From assembly GCA_030278955.1 (NCBI GenBank), contig JAOANR010000004.1, positions 22,204,976 to 22,268,975 on the forward strand: DNA of 64,000 bases. Direction: 5' to 3'. A program made the translations under genes and the position numbers. Source of the DNA: Hygrophila difformis (taxonomy: Eukaryota; Streptophyta; Magnoliopsida; Lamiales; Acanthaceae). The notes below the pieces were generated by a model, which saw only the letters and a list, made by a program, of their open reading frames with translations, made no database searches and was not told the DNA's origin. Positions 24,701 to 34,277 of this stretch are shown piece after piece (position 1 is the stretch's first letter; each line of letters begins with the position of its first letter).

Positions 24701-25190
24701 AGGAAGAAACCCAAGCGATTTGCTATTCTGATGGGCCGAATTCAACAAATACCCGCCGACCAACGCAGCAACAACGTTGCTGCTCCCCGGCGCTGCCCAC
24801 CGGCTCGCTGCTCCCCGCTGCCGCCCAGCGAGGCGATGTCGCCCCAGCACGGCGCGACAGGGTCGGTGGTTCCTCCTCCTCCTCCCGCTGCCGGCCTAAA
24901 GTGACCCGCGAAATTCTGCCACAACATAACAAGGAACGGGAAAGCAGAGAAAATTAAATCAATCGAATTACAAACCATACCTTTGCTTCTTCTACTCAAC
25001 CGAAACGGTTCAGAGATTAGGGCTTAGCAGAGAAATGTTGCAGAGTAATGGCAGAAGGAAGCCATCGCAATGAGGCTGGGATAGATTTTGGATTTTGGAA
25101 TAAATGAGGGGTAAACATGGTATGTAAAATTTTTAAACTCTAAGGGTGAAATGGTAATTCAATTCAAGCACTCACACTTATATAAATAGA
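21706..25190 (-). mobile_element. Non-autonomous Helitron carrying gene fragments
   Basis: On the minus strand the element starts TCTATTTATATAAGTGTGAG at 25190 and ends GCACTAG at 21706. It sits between A and T of a TA-rich stretch without target duplication, and a small GGGC/GCCC stem lies about 20 bases before the CTAG end. These are Helitron end rules. No Rep or helicase coding is visible, so it depends on another copy. It holds at least one captured exon (23871-24137) and a GC-rich, promoter- or first-exon-like region at about 24400-24900. The plus and minus ORFs up to 187 codons inside it match nothing I know. Confidence 0.7.
23871..24137 (-). pseudogene. Captured exon of an unrecognised plant gene inside the Helitron
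   Basis: The minus-strand block is bounded by an acceptor (TTTTTATTGTCAG) and a donor (AATAAG|GTAAAC). It reads as protein in one frame at its start (RLNEVLYAVSNIEDNGS) and in another at its end (GHSFYIGVEVPADLRNK), so a frameshift lies within. I do not recognise the gene. Helitrons commonly carry such exons; the source copy should exist intact elsewhere in the genome. Confidence 0.5.
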
Positions 25191-25495
25191 TATATATTTC
25201 CTCTAATTTCCATGGGTTTTTTAAAATAAAAATTTATTCCATGGAACTAATGCTTAAAATAATTGTTAACATGCTTGGACCTCTATATTGGGTCAAAAAT
25301 AAATAACATTTTGGCTCAAAATATTTGTGCTTAAAAATAATTTGGGGTAGGAAATAATAATTTAGGCTCTTTGTAAGATAATACTTTTAAAATTCATAGT
25401 GTACACTAAAAGTACTACTAATAAAAAAAATTTAAAAATAATCATAATAGTTTAAAATAATAGTTTAAAAATAATAACAATAGTTTAAAAATATT
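25191..25495 (-). mobile_element. Element D leader, proximal piece
   Basis: This is the leader next to the D primer site, with the CCATGG block and GCCCAA-like words of the other leaders but more degenerate. It is cut by the Helitron at its left edge. Confidence 0.7.
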
Positions 25496-25511
25496 CCGGG
25501 CTCTGATACCA
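25496..25511 (-). other. Primer-binding site of element D
   Basis: The reverse complement is TGGTATCAGAGCCCGG, three bases from the LTR start at 25515. Confidence 0.9.
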
Positions 25512-25863
25512 CTTTGTAACACCCCGGTTTTTGGTAACCCAGGTCAGGATGTCACCGCCACACCTCCTAGCAAGACACGGTTTCTCCGAGCTTACTAAAG
25601 AGATGCAAGGCTATGGTTTTTCAGAATTTAAAACATTCAAACAGCTCATTGTAATAAAATTCGAAAATCATAATATCAAAGTTGCAGCGGAAAGTAGTAT
25701 TTACATATGTATAATGCAGCGGAATTTAAAAATAGGGCCAACATGGCCAAAACACGGGTTAAACAGGCCCGTTCATACAAGTCTAGTCTAATGCAACAGT
25801 TCTAAAATAATACGTCTCCCCCAAATTCCCATGTATGCATATGATGATGCATAATCCTCAACT

Positions 25864-27199
25864 CTGAAAGAAAACAGAAAAATATGGTTTGGGTCAGCAA
25901 AACGTGCTGAGTAAGTTAACACTTAGCATTATTAAGGGGTTTCAAAGCCATTAATTAAATTAAAAGAACACATCTGCATACACCACTTAATTTAATTTAT
26001 TTATCTAATGATAATAATTTAAGGGCATAATTAAAAAGACAGGGATTCCATAAGATCATAAATATGACTCGCAAAGTAAAACAATTGTAAGACATACTTT
26101 AAAAGCATAAGTTACACAAAAGAAACAATCTTCAAGTCTTTTAGTTTCTTCCCGTTGCTACCAGTCAAGGTCCAACCAATTTCTTATATGCCTCATGTCT
26201 CAAGTTTATATCTCAATTGCCATTCGGCAAGCTTTATTTATCAATTGCCTTTCGGCAAGCATTATATCTCAATTGCCTTTTGGGCAAGTATTATATCTCA
26301 ATTGCCTTTCAGCAAGCATTATTCATGTGTATTTTATTTTCTCATATTCGTGTGGGTCCATCGTTCATAAAGGCACGAAGTGAATAGTTAGGAGGCACCC
26401 TGCAGAGCACTCACCCCTAATTTTAATTTATCAAGTTTGTATGGGGATTTTTCAAGATTCTAATTCCATGTATTTTAATTTAAAAAAATAGTTTTCTACT
26501 CGTTTAAACCTTCAAGGCCAATTTCATCGTTTCAACAAGATTCTCAAGTTTTGACTTCGATAAACCACTGTTTACTCCAAAATTAATTAAAAATCAGTTT
26601 TAAGTCTGAAAATTCTAAAATTTTACCAGTGACTCTTAAACACATAGGCATACAAGTTTTGTGTTTTAACTTTTTCGATCCGAGTTAAGAAAATAGGTCA
26701 AAAACGTAGATTTTGATCAGATCACTAATCTGTCCGAATTTTATAACAGCAGTTTCAAAATTTCACGATCTACCATAGCAAACTAATTCCAAAGTTGATG
26801 AAATTTTACGGGCAAATTCCTAAGACATATATCTACAACTTTCATATTCAGCTAAAGTTCTGATTCGACCTAGATCTATCGTCAAAAACGCCTACAAGTT
26901 CGGACCTAAGTTCTGTCACCGTTTCAAGATCTAAATCTAAGGCAGGTTCGTTTGAGACCGTTTTCGAATGCCAAACACGATGAAAAATTATGAAAATTTT
27001 ACAAAAGGTAAAACTATGTCTTAGGAACGATTCTTCAGTTTTGAGTTTTCTCGTTTGAAGACCTTTAAGGGTTCGAAAAATTCATACCAAATCGCTGCGC
27101 TGTAGGAATCTTTTGTTGACAGATTTTTAGGGTTATTTGTTTAGATCTATGTGTTCAGTAGATTTTAACAACCCAGAACCACAGTAAGCGTTAACTTAC
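25864..27199 (-). other. Proposed LTR intron of element D
   Basis: On the minus strand the donor is CCT|GTAAGTTAA at 27199. CTGAC lies on the 3' arm of hairpin 25895-25909 (CAGCA/TGCTG). The acceptor is a run ending TTTCAG at 25864. Length 1336 bp. Confidence 0.55.
26207..26325 (-). repeat. Tandem hairpin repeat in LTR D
   Basis: About four copies of a 29-33-bp unit contain TTGCCTTTCGGCAA, a near-perfect short hairpin. It lies inside the proposed intron, where the other LTRs carry unrelated minisatellites. Confidence 0.8.
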
Positions 27200-27515
27200 A
27201 GGTTTATGGATGTTCCGGTTTGTCGATTCGAAGGCGTGGCTTCCAGTTCACCGTTTATCTCCTTGATTCGTCGGGTTCTTCGCTCTCGATCTGGATCGGG
27301 GTTTAGAATAGAAAAAGGATCGAGTTAGGATTCGTTTTCGAAACAAGAATGGAAAAGAATAGATCGGATCTTACCATGACGATGGAAGTCTCCAAATTTC
27401 ATCCATGTCAGTCCCTTTCTTGCCTTAGTGCCTCCGACGACTCCGGGATTAGGGTTTGAAAACGTATAGAGAGTATGAAGAGTTTGAAAAGGTGTTCGGG
27501 ATCGAATAGGACGAT

Positions 27516-27523
27516 TATTTATA
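27516..27523 (-). promoter_or_regulatory. TATA box of LTR D
   Basis: On the minus strand the sequence is TATAAATA in CATCTATAAATAATCG, roughly 150 bases ahead of the first proposed donor (near 27374). The equivalent site in LTR F is at 31211. Confidence 0.65.
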
Positions 27524-28122
27524 GATGTAAGAGACCTAGGGAACGTCCAAAGTCGGCCCTAGGGTTTCTTGAGCCGAAAGGTAAGTAACCAAAGTCGAAA
27601 AATCTGGATTCAAGCGAGAAAATCGCGCTCGGGGCGCAACAGCCGCGAACCCCGCGGGGTTGGCGCGGTCCGTCTCCAGACTGTGCGGAGACCGCACGGA
27701 TACCGCACGGACCTAGGTTGGGCCGAGGTCTGGGCCGGGTCGTGCGATCCCTGTCGGGCCTTTTTCTCCTCTCTTTTGGGCTTCTATCCTTCTACGTCTT
27801 GGGCTCTGATTTTTGGGCTATTCTCGGTCTTTAAACTCATATCGTAATTTTATTTGGATCTCAGTTTAATTTCGGATTCGAAATATTGAGTCCATCTATA
27901 TTTGGTTCCCGTGCAATAATTTATTTAATTAAATTATTTTCGACTTCACGGGTTCTTGGAACTTTGATTCCTTTTTAATTTAAATTTCTTTAATTCCTTT
28001 TTAAGTTAAATTTCATTTCTCATTTCTTATGATTCTTAATCTAATTATTATGTTTAGTAATTTAGTGTATTTATTATTTATTTATTGATTTATTTTATAT
28101 TGCAAAATTTTCGGGTATTACA

Positions 28123-28305
28123 GTGAGTGTCACTCCTCTCTTTGGAAATTTCGAATAATTCTTCCACAGTTCTGTAATTAAACCCCCAATTTGCCTCTAT
28201 ACCCTCCATTGTGAATGTCTTGCCTGTTCCCGTTTGTCCGTAAGCAAATATACAGACATTTTATCCATCCAACACTAATACCACAATTGGTACAGCATGC
28301 GCAAA
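28123..28305 (-). pseudogene. Kinesin-14 motor domain relic (P-loop exon)
   Basis: Minus-strand translation contains [20 protein letters not shown], the nucleotide-binding P-loop of plant kinesin-14 motors, followed by [18 protein letters not shown], also typical of that subfamily. The residue before NVCIF, normally Tyr, is a TAA stop, so the copy is dead. It is cut at 28123 by LTR D. Intact kinesin-14 proteins move along microtubules; this piece cannot. Confidence 0.85.
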
Positions 28306-28501
28306 AACAGCAACTGTGCAAGAAAAAAAAAAGTTTGCGCTAAGAGACTAATTGACATGTGAAGTAACAACTATAATTATACTACTCCAAAATTCGTTCA
28401 TTTCATCATATATTAATGAAACTTTCTGTCAACCACCGTCCACCTTGATCATCTTTTGGTGTGTAAACACGATCAAATTTGAATGTTTTTTTTGGAAGCA
28501 C
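28306..28501. other. Non-coding stretch between kinesin relic and LTR E
   Basis: AT-rich sequence with no recognisable gene; possibly old intron of the kinesin copy. Confidence 0.4.
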
Positions 28502-28827
28502 TGTAACACCCCGGATTTGATCACCCAGGCCAGGGCATTACCGCCACACCTTCCCAAGCAAGACGCGAACCATTTCAAGCTCACGTGAGAAGATGCTAAG
28601 GCTGAGTTGTACCAATACTTAAAAATCATTTAAAAACCATTCAATAAGTGCCCGAATGTTTAAATCAGAGTTAAGTCTAACATACATAATTTAAAACAGT
28701 GCGGAAGCTAAGGGCCAAACACATCCAAACATGAGCTTGGAGTTCGTAAAAAGAATGAAAAACAAGTGCGACAAGTCTTCGGAAATTCCCATCCCAAATG
28801 TAAATGCCATGCGCTAATCTTCAACAT

Positions 28828-30299
28828 CTGAAAAAAAATAGAGACAACGTATCTATCAGTACAACGGTACTGAGTAAGTTAGTATATAGCATAACGAATT
28901 TTAAAGTTTTTAGAAGAGTGAAGTAAAAGATAGGAATTTAAATTTAAAAAGGAAGGTCGAGTAAAAATAATTCACGGAAAATTCTTACACTTTGCCACAC
29001 GAGTAAATTACCAATGTTCATTTTGATCGAGAACAACCATTCTTGGGGAATCAAACCCGCAAGAGTTCAAACACATTCTTTTACCCTTATTTCCATATGA
29101 TCGAGGACATCATTGTTTCCAGAACTCAAATACATTCTTTTACCATTGTTCATTATGATCGAGGACACCTCGTCCTTGGGGAATCGAACCCGCAAGAACT
29201 CAATATACATCATAGGGAATCGAACCCATAGGAGTCAACAATATCCTGGGGAATCGAACCCGCAGAAAAAACATATACCTTGGGGAATCGAACCCGCAAG
29301 GCAAGTGAAAGTAGCGGACCCTATACAGACATACTCCGGAGCCCTAGATAACCCATACGGATACATCTAGGAGTATATACTCATACTAACACGTAACATA
29401 ATTTCCTTGGCGCCGTTTTGGCCACCAAAAAGAGGGGGCGGCCCAACGAGCTCACGCCAAGTGCACTTACCCTCCAAAGTTGGGCATCTAACTCGATCAA
29501 AACTTACAAGGTTTCAAAATTCACGTTTTAATCATTAAAAAACATCATTACATTTCCAGAGTTCATAATTTTCACAAATGAGTAGCAATTGACTCACTAA
29601 TCATCAAAACGCACGGAACCAAGTTTACCGGTAAAAGCCTCACTGTAGCAGTTTTCGAATTCGCACTAGGAAATGTAGTAAAACATTTTAGAAATTTCTG
29701 AAAATTTTACAGGTGCTAGGAAACATCTAAATAAGCATTTTTCTTAGAAATAGGCTTTATCAAATTTGGAATCTAAATGGCCTAAAAAAATTATTTCAGA
29801 AACACATCAATCAAAGGGTATAGGATTTACTGTTCACTCGACCACAGTTCCTTTAAAAATTCATAACAATTCCAAACGTGATCTAAAATAATTCTAAAAA
29901 TTTACAGGGATAGTCTAGACATGTAAAGGAACAACTTTCATGAAGAAACCAACCATTAAAAACGATCATAGATAGGAGTAATACGGACAACAAAACTGAC
30001 TATACCATAGCACTAATTCTGTCATCAGAAATTCAGAAAATACCAGATGATTTTTCGACGCCCAAACCATGTTCAAAAATTATGAAACTTTACAGAGGTC
30101 ATATTCAAGATGTCAGGAACATTTTCATTTAGAAACATTTTTCCAAAAACGAACGGATCTAGGTGAAAAACGCTGAACAATAAAAACTACACGGACGAAA
30201 CCCTAGAACACAGATTTGGCAAGGGATGGAAATCGAGTTGTAACTCAATGGATACTCCACCAAAACCTCTAAAATTTGAAAGGCACAACACTAACTTAC
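28828..30299 (-). other. Proposed LTR intron of LTR E
   Basis: On the minus strand the donor is A|GTAAGTTAG at 30299. CTGAT lies on the 3' arm of hairpin 28857-28872 (CAGTAC/GTACTG). The acceptor is TTTTTTTCAG ending at 28828. Length 1472 bp. Confidence 0.5.
29045..29297 (-). repeat. T-arm-like GGGTTCGATTCCC repeat cluster
   Basis: Five copies start near 29045, 29178, 29213, 29248 and 29282. On the minus strand four contain GGTTCGATTCC, which fits the tRNA B-box consensus GGTTCRANNCC; the fifth has GGTTTGATTCC. Spacing is irregular (34 to 133 bp). No cloverleaf or A box is evident, so these are not tRNA genes. Confidence 0.7.
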
Positions 30300-31210
30300 T
30301 TATGGTTGGATTATAATCGAAAATCCCTTCTTTGGAATCCTTGAAGACGCCCAACACAGCCCCCACAGATCTGCTCTTCACCGATTGAACCTATTATGGG
30401 GTTGTTGGAAGAAAGCTTGATGTTAGGGCCAGAGATCCGAATATAAGGACAAGGAATCGAAGTGGAACTCTTACCTAACCAAAGGAGAATGAATTGGAAC
30501 CTTCCAACTCGTTCAAGGCCTCTGAAACAAGGAGAAGAACACCACACAAACTGACTACTCTCAAATGAGATCTAATTTTCGGAATGAAGGGGTGGAGGGT
30601 GATTTTGGGGTTGGTTTGGATAATATCTTTGGTGCTTAATGCTTCCATTGACTGCCATTAAGATTGTAATACCCGAGAATTTTACAACATAAATAAATAA
30701 ATAAATACAATAAATAAATAAATAAATAAGCAAATAAATCAGCAAATACATTAAATAAATAAATATAGAAGAAATAAGAAATGAAATTAAAAGAGATTTA
30801 ATTAAACAAAAGAAATTAAAGTTAAATAAGTCGTTATACGGGAACCCGATATAAATGAACTCGAGAATTCGAGCCAAAACATAACATTTGATCCGAAAGA
30901 AATAACGACACGAAATAGGAACCCGAAGAGAGTCCGGAAATTGGAATCCGAGAGCATAGAGGGATAGAAACCCGAAAGAGAGGCGGAAAAGCACGACGGA
31001 TCGCACGACCCGCCCGGACCGAAGTCCAGGCGTTCGTCGCGCGCTGGCCGCGCGCTAATGGGGCAAAAGGCGCGCCAACCCCGCGCCAAGAGACAGATTC
31101 GCCCGTTGCGCGAATCTCTCGCCGGAACGCGGATTTTTCGACTTTCGGTTGAACGTCTCTCGACTCAAGACCTTAGGGTCAGATTTTGGACGCCCTAGGA
31201 CTTAGCTATC

Positions 31211-31218
31211 TATAAATA
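31211..31218 (+). promoter_or_regulatory. TATA box of LTR F
   Basis: TATAAATA in GCTATCTATAAATAAACC, about 150 bases before the first proposed donor (31360). Transcription would start near 31240. Confidence 0.7.
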
Positions 31219-31536
31219 AACCCCCTCGGAGACCCTAAACCCTTTTCAAAACCCTACGACACTCTCTAAACACAAACGTAGTAATCCCGGAGTCAACGGA
31301 GGCACCAAGAGACCAAGGCAGCAGCTTTTGGACGAGAATCAAAGGATCTCCGACGTGTGGTAATTCTAGTCCATCAGATTCTTCTTAGTTTCAATCCGAA
31401 AACGGATACTAACCCCGTCTCTTTCCTTTCTACACCTCGAATTGGATCTAGAACGTAGAACCCGACGAACGGAGAGGAGAAACGGTGAGCTGGAAGCCAC
31501 GCCTTCGAAATAGACATCCCGGACGTTCACAAATCA

Positions 31537-32883
31537 GTAAGTTAACTCTTACATGGTTTTGGGAGGAATTAAAACGTTCGAAACTAAAAGATTTAACAAG
31601 AAATCATAAATCTGCCAACTTATGTTTTCTACCGACGCAACAGATTTGATGAATTTTTCCGAACCTTAAAACGACTTCAAACGGAAAAACTTAAAACACG
31701 AAAAACGTTCCTAAGGCTAGATATATCTACTGTAAAATTTTCAAAATTTTTAGAGATGATTTGTTATGTGAAAACCAACCGAAACCGAACTGCTTGAATC
31801 TAGATCTTGAAATTCTTGACAGAACTTAGGTCTGATCTTGATCACGTTTTTGACATAGGTTCCAGACCGATTTAGATCTTTGGCCGAACATGAAAGTTGT
31901 AGATAATTGTCTTAAGATGGTCTCTGTAAAATTTCATCAAATTTGGAGTTGAATTGCTATGGTAGAATTCGAAATCTTTAAACTGTGACATATGAAATTC
32001 GGACAGATTTGTGGTTCTGTGAAAATCGGTGTTTTTGACCTATTTCGGTATCTCGGATTGAAAAAGTTAAAACATGAAAGTTGTAGATATCGACGTTTCT
32101 GAGTCAGTCGTGAAATGTTGGAATTTTTGGAATTGAATCTTATTTTTAACGAATTTTAGAGTAAACTGTGATTTACCGGAAATCAAATCTTGAAATCTCG
32201 TTGAAACATGAAATTAACCTTTAGGGTTGAGATGAGTTGAGACATTACTGTTAAATAAATATAACTGAGATCAGATTTTTAAAATTAAATCCCCTTACAA
32301 ACTTGATAAATTAAAATTAGGGGTGAGTGCTCTGCAGGGTGCCCCCTAACGATTCACTTCGTGCCTTAATGGACGATGGTGACCCGCGCGCTAAACTTGA
32401 GATATGATATTGCCAAAACGGCGAGATATAGAGCCTACACTCTCGAGAATATCCACATGGGTTTCCCGAGGCTCCGGAGTGGTACCGGGTATGGCTGATA
32501 CGGTTGCGGCCGCCGGGGTACCGGCTAAACTTGTTGACATCGCGATGCTATCGTGAAACTTTGAAATACCGAATCTGGGATGTAATGGGGATATTAAATT
32601 AAATCAAATTAGATTAAATTATGCTTGTTGTCCAATTAAATTACTTAAATGCTTTATTTAAATTATGGCTTTTATTTTAATTCATGCGAGATGTGTTGTT
32701 AAATAAAGCCCTGAAATGAATTATGTTATTGGATAGTTGATTAGATTATATTGAATATTATGCTATTATCATGCTTTTATTTAATTATTAAAATTAATGG
32801 CTTTTAAACCCTACGATCATGCATGTGTTAACTTACTCAGCAAGTTGTGCTGACCAAACCATTTTTATTCTCTTTTCTTACAG
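31537..32883 (+). other. Proposed LTR intron of element F
   Basis: The donor is TCA|GTAAGTTAA at 31537. The branch-like CTGAC is on the 3' arm of hairpin 32838-32852 (CAGCA, loop AGTTG, TGCTG). The acceptor is TTTTCTTACAG ending at 32883. Length 1347 bp. Confidence 0.58.
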
Positions 32884-33247
32884 AATATGTAGAGTGAACA
32901 TGAGCACTTCATACATGGGAACTTATCTTTTGGGGAAAAACATTATTTTGTTTTTAAATTCGTACTTTAGACTATATTATGAACGGGTCTGTTTAACCCG
33001 TGTTTTGGCCATGTCGGCCCTATTTACATTTTCCGTTGCAATACTATACTTAAATATTATTTCCGCTGCGCTATGATATTATTATTTTCGAACTGTATTG
33101 TATGGGCTGTTTGAATGCTTTAAATGTTTTAAATACTGCAATACCTAGCCTTACATCTCTTTAATAAGCCGGAGAAACCGTGTCTTACTAGGGAGGTGTG
33201 GCGGTGACACCCCGACCTGGGTTATCAAAAACCGGGGTGTTACAAGT

Positions 33248-33263
33248 TGGTATCAGAGCCCGG
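33248..33263 (+). other. Primer-binding site of element F
   Basis: TGGTATCAGAGCCCGG, three bases after the LTR end; complementary to initiator-Met tRNA. Confidence 0.93.
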
Positions 33264-33491
33264 CTATTTCTAAAGTATTATTTTTAAATCGTTGTTATTT
33301 TTAAGCTATTATTTCTAAACCCTTATTATTTTTAAAGTACTATTAATATTTTGAATATTATTTTAAATTTTAAAGAATTATTTCCATGGAAATTTTTATT
33401 TTAAAACCCCATGGAAAAATATATATATATAGTGCATTAAACTATTTTTGGGGGGAAACATCATTGCATCTGCATATTGCATCTTTTCTAT

Positions 33492-33618
33492 GAACTTAGA
33501 ATCTTGGCGAATTGAACTTAGAATCTTGGCAAAGCTTGAACTTAGAATCTTGGCGAATTGAACTTAGAATCTTGTCGAATTTAACTTAGAATCTTAGCGA
33601 ATATTAACTTAGATCTTT
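33492..33618 (+). repeat. Six-copy 22-24-bp tandem repeat before the leader ORF of F
   Basis: Units containing AACTTAGAATCTTGGCGAA start at about 33492, 33514, 33538, 33560, 33582 and 33605. The last runs into the TTTTGCTTGCGCTAG that precedes the small ORF. No equivalent array is seen in element B. Confidence 0.85.
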
Positions 33619-33630
33619 TGCTTGCGCTAG

Positions 33631-33957
33631 ATGGCTAGTCAAGACATGATGCAGCTGATGATCAAAATGATGAATGTTCATCTTGATTCCCACCAAACCC
33701 TAGAGCAAATGAAATACCGTATGGCTCAATTGGAGGCCAATTTGCACCACCTGAGCAACTTGAGAGAGGCGGATCACCACCGCATAAACCAACTCGAACG
33801 CCAAGTCCAAACCCTTACTACACAAAACCTAATACTAAAGGAACACATCGATGCCCACGGGCAGGACTTGAACACTATCTTTGACGATCTACTGCCGCCA
33901 AGTTCGGAGGAGGAAGATCCAGAGGAGGATCCTACCACTGTGCCGGAGAACGCTTAG
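33631..33957 (+). CDS. Leader ORF of element F, 108-aa coiled-coil protein of unknown function
   Basis: The ORF has 108 codons, starting MASQDMMQLMIKMMN and ending DPTTVPENA. It is 77% identical to the ORF in the same position of element B, without gaps. The coiled-coil core (MAQLEANLHH, ADHHRINQLE) and the acidic tail (EEEDPEEDP) are best conserved. It stays open although gag-pol of this element is wrecked, as expected if the damage is recent. The ATG directly follows TTTTGCTTGCGCTAG, a plausible 3' splice site. It lies 320 bp before the gag ATG. No known domain recognised. Confidence 0.8.
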   Translation: MASQDMMQLMIKMMNVHLDSHQTLEQMKYRMAQLEANLHHLSNLREADHHRINQLERQVQTLTTQNLILKEHIDAHGQDLNTIFDDLLPPSSEEEDPEEDPTTVPENA

Positions 33958-34277
33958 AGACGATAGGAATTTCCATTTGTAGTAGTTACTATTTCTGCTA
34001 AGGAAACATTTCTATTTTTGGTATATCCTATCACTTGTACTAAAAATTTCTTTTAAGGAAATAAAATACAAGATTTATCTATTTAGATAAATTTAAATTC
34101 GAAAAAAAAAAAATTCTGGACAGACTGTCCGAAATTAAAAAAAAAAAAAAAAAAAACTTAGTTTCTACATTTTAAATTAGCTCAATCGAGCATTATGTGA
34201 AGAAGATAGAAATAAATTTGAGATCTTCTTGTTTAACCAAACACTGCTATGCCCTAATCTATACCATTTGTAACAGA

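Larger units (their letters stand above)
25515..28122 (-). mobile_element. Element D, 5' LTR
   Basis: The 2608-bp LTR runs from TGTAACACC to GGTATTACA and is of the same type as LTR F. A sense-strand TATAAATA lies at 27523-27516. The right flank GTGAG begins a kinesin-14 relic, so D inserted into old gene-derived DNA. The matching 3' LTR would be left of the window. Confidence 0.88.
28502..30664 (-). mobile_element. LTR E, interrupted by element F
   Basis: It begins TGTAACACC in minus-strand LTR orientation with no primer site on its left, so it is a 3' LTR or a solo LTR. The flank is AGCAC. It is cut at 30665 by the start of LTR F, and its remainder is not found in the window. Confidence 0.82.
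30665..33244 (+). mobile_element. Element F, 5' LTR
   Basis: The 2580-bp LTR runs from TGTAATACC to GGTGTTACA with left flank AAGAT inside LTR E. Its start carries an (AAAT)n microsatellite (about 30677-30735). A TATA box is at 31211-31218. Proposed introns are 31360-31451 (branch-like CTAAC, pyrimidine run) and 31537-32883. The 3' LTR of F is not in the window. Confidence 0.9.

Noticed and set aside
21543..28122. LTR C and LTR D as the two LTRs of one element with a very short interior
   Set aside because: The two LTR starts differ clearly in sequence, whereas LTRs of one element should be nearly the same; C is better read as a separate element inserted in the D leader.
29045..29297. CRISPR-like or tRNA array reading of the repeat cluster in LTR E
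   Set aside because: Spacing is irregular, the genome is a plant's, and there is no cloverleaf or A box.
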